Source: Rhodospirillales bacterium
GTDB lineage: Bacteria > Pseudomonadota > Alphaproteobacteria > Rhodospirillales_A > JACZKS01
Direction: 5' to 3'
DNA length: 15,707 nucleotides
NCBI GenBank assembly: GCA_018648445.1
Contig: JABGRG010000093.1
Coordinates: forward strand, 1-15,707
A program made the translations under genes and the position numbers. Of this stretch, positions 13,185-15,707 are shown piece after piece. Numbering within the stretch: position 1 is the first letter of the stretch; each line of letters opens with the position of its first letter. A model generated the notes under the pieces. The model saw only the letters and a list, made by a program, of their open reading frames with translations, was not told the DNA's origin and ran no database searches.

Positions 13185-13201
13185 AAGCCGTTCATCGGCT
13201 T
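13185..13201 (-). promoter_or_regulatory. Short hairpin in the rplJ leader
   Basis: AAGCCG pairs with CGGCTT (6 bp, loop ATGAA). It follows the L10-binding element by about 20 nt. Function is unknown. Confidence 0.35.
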
Positions 13202-13220
13202 ACGCCGCAAAACGGGTCTC

Positions 13221-13302
13221 GACACTGTCTATGCAGGCGGAAAATCCCCTTAAGCCTTTACCCGGACGAACCGGACGCCGGCACCTACAGTCTTGGACAG
13301 GC
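13221..13302 (-). ncRNA. L10 leader (ribosomal protein L10-L12 binding mRNA element)
   Basis: The minus-strand RNA has CTGTC (13300-13296) pairing with GACAG, then TGTAGG with CCTGCA, separated by an asymmetric CAAGAC / TA internal loop that resembles a kink-turn. A short CCGG hairpin arm and the AAGGCTTAAGG segment lie in the apical part. The CAAGAC...GTAGGTG and CCTGCATAGACAG elements match what I recall of the alphaproteobacterial version of the Rfam L10_leader family. It lies about 160 nt upstream of the rplJ start. In studied bacteria the L10-L12 complex binds here and represses rplJL. Exact boundaries are approximate. Confidence 0.75.
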
Positions 13303-13304
13303 CC

Positions 13305-13342
13305 GGGTGAATTTATGTGTGAATTCACGTGTGAATTCACAC
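13305..13342. repeat. Three palindromic 12-bp tandem repeats
   Basis: On the plus strand the units are GGGTGAATTTAT (13305-13316), GTGTGAATTCAC (13317-13328) and GTGTGAATTCAC (13329-13340). The last with its flank forms the perfect 14-bp palindrome GTGTGAATTCACAC. The two exact copies are also mutually complementary, so the RNA could fold into a stem of 10-12 bp. The array sits between the rplA end and the L10 leader. It could be a protein-binding array or an RNA hairpin; no promoter boxes are convincing nearby. Confidence 0.7.
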
Positions 13343-13352
13343 CCCGGCGCCA

Positions 13353-13383
13353 ACCCTCCGTCTCCAATGGGAAGCGGGAGGGT
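13353..13383 (-). promoter_or_regulatory. Hairpin 10 nt after the rplA stop codon
   Basis: ACCCTCC pairs with GGAGGGT (7 bp), with TCC/GGA closing CATT inside. TGGCGCC follows rather than a T-run, so it is not a clear terminator; a 3'-end stabiliser or pause site is possible. Confidence 0.4.
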
Positions 13384-13392
13384 AACTCTTAA

Positions 13393-14100
13393 TCAGGCCG
13401 CCTGCTGCGGGGCCAGATTTGAAACATCCAGTTTTAGCCCGGGGCCCATGGTCGAGCTCAGGCTCGCACGCATAAGGTAAGTCCCCTTGGCGCCCGTCGG
13501 CTTCGCCTTATTGATGGCATCGATGAAGGCCCTGACGTTTTCGGTCAGCGCTTCCTCGGTGAAGCTCGACTTGCCAACACCGGCATGAATAATGCCGGCT
13601 TTTTCGACGCGGAACTCGATCTGGCCGCCCTTGGCCGCCTTGACCGCTTCGGTCACGTCGTTGGTGACGGTCCCCAATTTGGGGTTCGGCATCAGACCGC
13701 GCGGGCCAAGCACTCTGCCCAGCCGCCCAACGACCGCCATCATGTCCGGCGTCGCGATGCAGCGGTCAAAATTCATGTCGCCGTCGCTGATCTGTTTGGC
13801 CAAATCGTCGGCACCCACCAGATCGGCGCCCGCCGCCTTGGCTTCCTCGGCTTTTTCGTCCTTGGCGAACACCGCCACACGCAGGGATTTGCCGGTTCCG
13901 TTCGGCAGCGAGACAACGCCACGCACCATCTGATCGGCATGCCGGGGATCGACCCCCAGATTGATCGCGATCTCGATGGTTTCGTCGAACTTCGCGTTGG
14001 CCGCACTTTTCAGAACTTTCACAGCCTCGGGCAATTCATATACGGCTTCCCGGTCGATACCTTCGTAAGCCGAGCGGAGCCTTTTTCCTTTTTTCGCCAT
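13393..14100 (-). CDS. rplA: 50S ribosomal protein L1
   Basis: L1 is 235 aa and binds 23S rRNA at the mobile L1 stalk, where it guides deacylated tRNA out of the E site; in E. coli it also represses its own rplK-rplA mRNA. The signature [19 protein letters not shown] lies near residue 130-148, and the N-terminus [16 protein letters not shown] is typical. The ATG at 14100 is chosen over an in-frame ATG 24 nt upstream, which lies inside rplK and adds non-conserved residues. Its ribosome binding site GGAGGAG is formed by the last codons of rplK, and the two genes are 4 nt apart, which indicates translational coupling. The stop is TGA; a long structured spacer follows. Confidence 0.97.
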   Translation of the reverse strand: MAKKGKRLRSAYEGIDREAVYELPEAVKVLKSAANAKFDETIEIAINLGVDPRHADQMVRGVVSLPNGTGKSLRVAVFAKDEKAEEAKAAGADLVGADDLAKQISDGDMNFDRCIATPDMMAVVGRLGRVLGPRGLMPNPKLGTVTNDVTEAVKAAKGGQIEFRVEKAGIIHAGVGKSSFTEEALTENVRAFIDAINKAKPTGAKGTYLMRASLSSTMGPGLKLDVSNLAPQQAA

Positions 14101-14104
14101 CTTC

Positions 14105-14536
14105 CTACTCCTCCACGACCTCAATACCCATGGAACGCGCCGAACCGATGATCATCTGCGCAGCTGCGTCGATGTCCGTGGTGTTAAGATCGGGCGCTTT
14201 CTTTTCAGCGATTTCGCGAACCTGCGCCATCGTCACTTGACCGACAACTTCCTTGCCGGGGTCGTTGGCTGCTTTGCTCAGGTTTGCCGCCTTCTTCAGG
14301 AAGAAGCTCGCCGGCGGGGTTTTGGTGATGAACGAAAAGCTGCGATCCTTGTAAGCCGTAATGACGCAAGGAATCGGCATTCCCGGTTCCAGGTTTTGCG
14401 TCTGGGCATTAAACGACTTGCAGAATTCCATAATGTTGAGACCGGCCTGACCCAGTGCGGGTCCGATCGGCGGCGACGGGTTTGCTTGTCCCGCCGGCAC
14501 CTGCAGCCGGATATAACCTTCAATTTTCTTTGCCAT
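14105..14536 (-). CDS. rplK: 50S ribosomal protein L11
   Basis: L11 is 143 aa and binds the GTPase-associated centre of 23S rRNA with thiostrepton's target site; it is also needed for RelA activation in the stringent response. The N-terminal domain (about 1-70) carries the conserved [13 protein letters not shown] stretch, including Pro22 and Pro23 at the thiostrepton-binding face. The C-terminal RNA-binding domain ends [21 protein letters not shown]. The ATG at 14536 follows a GAGGGAA ribosome binding site, 99 nt after nusG. The stop is TAG, 4 nt before rplA. Confidence 0.98.
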   Translation of the reverse strand: MAKKIEGYIRLQVPAGQANPSPPIGPALGQAGLNIMEFCKSFNAQTQNLEPGMPIPCVITAYKDRSFSFITKTPPASFFLKKAANLSKAANDPGKEVVGQVTMAQVREIAEKKAPDLNTTDIDAAAQMIIGSARSMGIEVVEE

Positions 14537-14582
14537 TATTCCCTCGGTTTCTCGTGTTCAAAGGGTACGCGGTACGGCCATG

Positions 14583-14595
14583 GCGGGCCTCCCGC
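14583..14595 (-). promoter_or_regulatory. Small GC hairpin upstream of rplK
   Basis: GCGGG pairs with CCCGC (5 bp, loop AGG), 46 nt before the rplK ATG. Together with the hairpin at 14605-14621 it could be part of an L1 repressor target on the rplK leader, but I cannot match it to the known L1-binding motif. Confidence 0.25.
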
Positions 14596-14604
14596 ATCAA
14601 TTCA

Positions 14605-14621
14605 CGCCACGTCAGGTGGCG
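14605..14621 (-). promoter_or_regulatory. Hairpin in the nusG-rplK spacer
   Basis: CGCCAC pairs with GTGGCG (6 bp, loop CTGAC), 14 nt after the nusG stop. GTGAATTG follows, so it is not an intrinsic terminator. It may mark processing or L1 control between nusG and rplK. Confidence 0.35.
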
Positions 14622-14635
14622 CGAAATTCTTCAAT

Positions 14636-15166
14636 TCAGAGCTTCTCGACCTGCGAGTACTCCAACTCGACCGGCGTCGCCCGGCCAAAAATAGAAACGG
14701 ACACTTTAAGGCGCGCGCGCTCTTCATCAACATCTTCGACCTGGCCGTTAAACGACGTAAACGGCCCGTCGGCAACCCGCACGGAGTCGCCGATTTCGAA
14801 GGTAATCGACATCTTCGGCCGCTCAACCCCTTCCTGCACCTGATGCAGAATGCGCTGGGCTTCCTTTTCCGAAATCGGCGTCGGACGTCCACGTCCGCCC
14901 AAGAAACCCGTCACTTTCGGGGTGTTCTTGACGAGATGCCAGCTCTCGTCGCTCAAATCCATCTGGACCAGCACGTAACCGGGGAAGAATTTGCGTTCGG
15001 CGTTCACCTTCGTTCCGCGGCGAACCTCGATCACTTCTTCCATGGGGACCAGAACCTGCGGAATATCTTCGTCCATCCCGTTCTGGCGCGCCTGTTCCTC
15101 GATCGATTGCGCGACCTTCTTCTCAAATCCGGAATAGACGTGGACCGCATACCAGCGCAGTGCCAT
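14636..15166 (-). CDS. nusG: Transcription termination/antitermination factor NusG
   Basis: NusG is 176 aa, binds RNA polymerase across the cleft through its NGN domain (about 1-115) and contacts Rho or ribosomal protein S10 through its C-terminal KOW domain (about 122-176). The NGN features [15 protein letters not shown] and [10 protein letters not shown], and the KOW features [16 protein letters not shown] and [18 protein letters not shown], are all present. The ATG at 15166 (MALRWYAV) is the family start. Fifteen residues of open frame upstream fall in secE and are rejected. The ribosome binding site GGAGG overlaps the end of secE, and the genes are 4 nt apart. The stop is TGA. Confidence 0.98.
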   Translation of the reverse strand: MALRWYAVHVYSGFEKKVAQSIEEQARQNGMDEDIPQVLVPMEEVIEVRRGTKVNAERKFFPGYVLVQMDLSDESWHLVKNTPKVTGFLGGRGRPTPISEKEAQRILHQVQEGVERPKMSITFEIGDSVRVADGPFTSFNGQVEDVDEERARLKVSVSIFGRATPVELEYSQVEKL

Positions 15167-15170
15167 CGAA

Positions 15171-15368
15171 TTAACCTCCGAGCCCGAAAATCGTCCGCAC
15201 GCCGAGCGCAAGAATTTGATCTACGAAGAAAAAGAACATCGCAGCCAAAATGACCATGACAAAAACCATGGCCGTCGAAATCATCGTCTCTTTGCGGGAC
15301 GGCCACGTAACTTTCGCGACCTCCTGGCGCACTTCCTGTACGAATTGCGCTGGGCTGGGTTTTGCCAT
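15171..15368 (-). CDS. secE: Preprotein translocase subunit SecE
   Basis: SecE is 65 aa and clamps the two halves of the SecY channel in the inner membrane. An amphipathic N-terminal helix with the conserved [10 protein letters not shown] motif (residues 19-28) is followed by one transmembrane segment (about 30-52, rich in Val, Ile, Met and Phe). This is the short single-span form found in most bacteria, not the three-span form of E. coli. The start MAKPSPAQF at 15368 follows a GAAGG ribosome binding site; an open frame upstream runs into the tRNA gene and is excluded. It is 81 nt after tRNA-Trp and 4 nt before nusG. Confidence 0.96.
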   Translation of the reverse strand: MAKPSPAQFVQEVRQEVAKVTWPSRKETMISTAMVFVMVILAAMFFFFVDQILALGVRTIFGLGG

Positions 15369-15394
15369 GTTCGCCTTCAATAAAATCGGATCAG

Positions 15395-15423
15395 GATTTA
15401 GGTTCGCCGGAGATCGAATGCAA
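15395..15423 (-). promoter_or_regulatory. Weak candidate promoter for secE-nusG
   Basis: TTGCAT (15423-15418) and TAAATC (15400-15395) are 17 nt apart, between the tRNA gene and secE. Each box matches about half the consensus, so secE may equally be transcribed from upstream of the tRNA. Confidence 0.25.
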
Positions 15424-15449
15424 TAGCTGGTTTGGAAGCCTGCTTGCAA

Positions 15450-15525
15450 TGGCAGGAGTGGAGGGACTCGAACCCACAACCCCCGGTTTTGGAGACCGGT
15501 GCTCTGCCAATTGAGCTACACTCCT
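15450..15525 (-). tRNA. trnW: tRNA-Trp (anticodon CCA)
   Basis: The 76-nt cloverleaf is complete on the minus strand. Acceptor arms AGGAGTG and CACTCCT pair perfectly, the D arm has TAGCTCAATTGGCAGAGCA, and the anticodon arm CCGGT-CTCCAAA-ACCGG presents CCA at 15492-15490. The T arm has GGTTCGAGTCC, the discriminator is G as required by bacterial TrpRS, and the 3' CCA is encoded. A trnW gene next to secE-nusG is common in proteobacteria. Confidence 0.97.
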
Positions 15526-15567
15526 AAAAGATCACCTTTGAAAACCCGACGGGATCCAACTCCCTTT

Positions 15568-15597
15568 CCTAATTCCGCAGTTGCGATAATCGCGCCG
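15568..15597 (-). promoter_or_regulatory. Weak candidate promoter for the tRNA-Trp transcript
   Basis: A GATTAT-like -10 box (within the ATTATCG stretch just after the tuf 3' hairpin) lies 18 nt downstream of a TTGTTG in the hairpin loop. The match is poor, and the interval given covers only the -10 region and expected start. A promoter is expected here because the tRNA and secE follow a tuf gene, but the sequence evidence is thin. Confidence 0.15.
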
Positions 15598-15631
15598 CCG
15601 CAAAATGCACAACAAATGCTGCGGCGACGCG
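15591..15631 (-). terminator. Strong hairpin after tuf, terminator-like but without a T-run
   Basis: CGCGTCGCCGCA pairs with TGCGGCGGCGCG (12 bp with one wobble) around a 17-nt loop, about 22 nt after the tuf stop. ATTATCGC follows, so termination would be incomplete at best; a 3'-end stabiliser or a processing site between tuf and tRNA-Trp is as likely. Confidence 0.4.
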
Positions 15632-15653
15632 AAAACCGAAAATCTGTTTACGT

Positions 15654-15707
15654 TTACTCGATAACCGATGCAACGACGCCGGCACCCACGGTGCGGCCGC
15701 CTTCGCG
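15654..15707 (-). CDS. tuf: Elongation factor Tu, 3' end only (copy upstream of tRNA-Trp)
   Basis: The last 17 codons read REGGRTVGAGVVASVIE and then TAA, the EF-Tu C-terminus (domain III, the surface that contacts aminoacyl-tRNA). The gene continues beyond the window edge. It is the second tuf copy seen here, in the same orientation as the copy at positions 1-52. The Ala-Ser-Val-Ile-Glu ending differs a little from the common AKIIE, within family variation. Confidence 0.95.
   Translation of the reverse strand, partial: REGGRTVGAGVVASVIE

Noticed and set aside
15369..15479. N-terminal extension of secE into tRNA-Trp
   Set aside because: The extension overlaps the tRNA gene and lacks conservation; MAKPSPAQF at 15368 has its own ribosome binding site.

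Overview
The window is a vertically inherited housekeeping block of a bacterium, with every gene on the minus strand. Read in transcription order (from high to low coordinates) it holds: the 3' end of one tuf gene, tRNA-Trp(CCA), secE, nusG, rplK, rplA, rplJ, rplL, rpoB, rpoC, then rpsL, rpsG, fusA and the first 17 codons of a second tuf gene. This is the joined rplKAJL-rpoBC ('beta') and str operon arrangement. The protein details suggest an alphaproteobacterium, perhaps Rhodospirillales-like: NusG of 176 aa, RpoB of 1389 aa with an N-terminus beginning [17 protein letters not shown], a one-helix SecE of 65 aa, S12 of 123 aa, and an rplJ leader of the alphaproteobacterial type. This placement rests on recalled family features and no search was run. 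GC content is in the high 50s by eye.

Layout. Positions 15707-15526 carry the tuf 3' end and a long GC-rich hairpin. Positions 15525-15450 carry tRNA-Trp. From 15368 to 12124 lie secE-nusG-rplK-rplA-rplJ-rplL. secE-nusG and rplK-rplA are 4 nt apart, and in each pair the ribosome binding site of the second gene lies over the end of the first. A 331-nt leader precedes rplJ and holds a recognisable L10-binding leader. A 303-nt spacer with a perfect 15-bp stem separates rplL from rpoB. rpoB and rpoC are 30 nt apart. A 341-nt spacer (3384-3044) holds the rpoC terminators, then a good sigma70-type promoter, then a structured leader for rpsL-rpsG-fusA-tuf.

Function. The products are the core of gene expression: RNA polymerase beta and beta', the NusG elongation factor that couples RNA polymerase to ribosomes, ribosomal proteins S7, S12, L1, L10, L11 and L7/L12, the GTPases EF-G and EF-Tu that work on the L11/L10-L12 stalk, and SecE of the protein export channel. 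All coding regions look full-length with intact motifs; there is no sign of pseudogenes, insertion elements, CRISPR or horizontally acquired genes.

I see no new protein system here. What deserves a second look is RNA-level control in the three large spacers: (1) an attenuator-like terminator in the rpsL leader that is embedded in a 24-codon upstream ORF, which overlaps a second small ORF ending 4 nt before rpsL; (2) three palindromic 12-bp tandem repeats upstream of the L10 leader; (3) a long terminator-like hairpin without a T-run between rplL and rpoB; (4) a 7-bp hairpin over the rpsG stop codon just before fusA.
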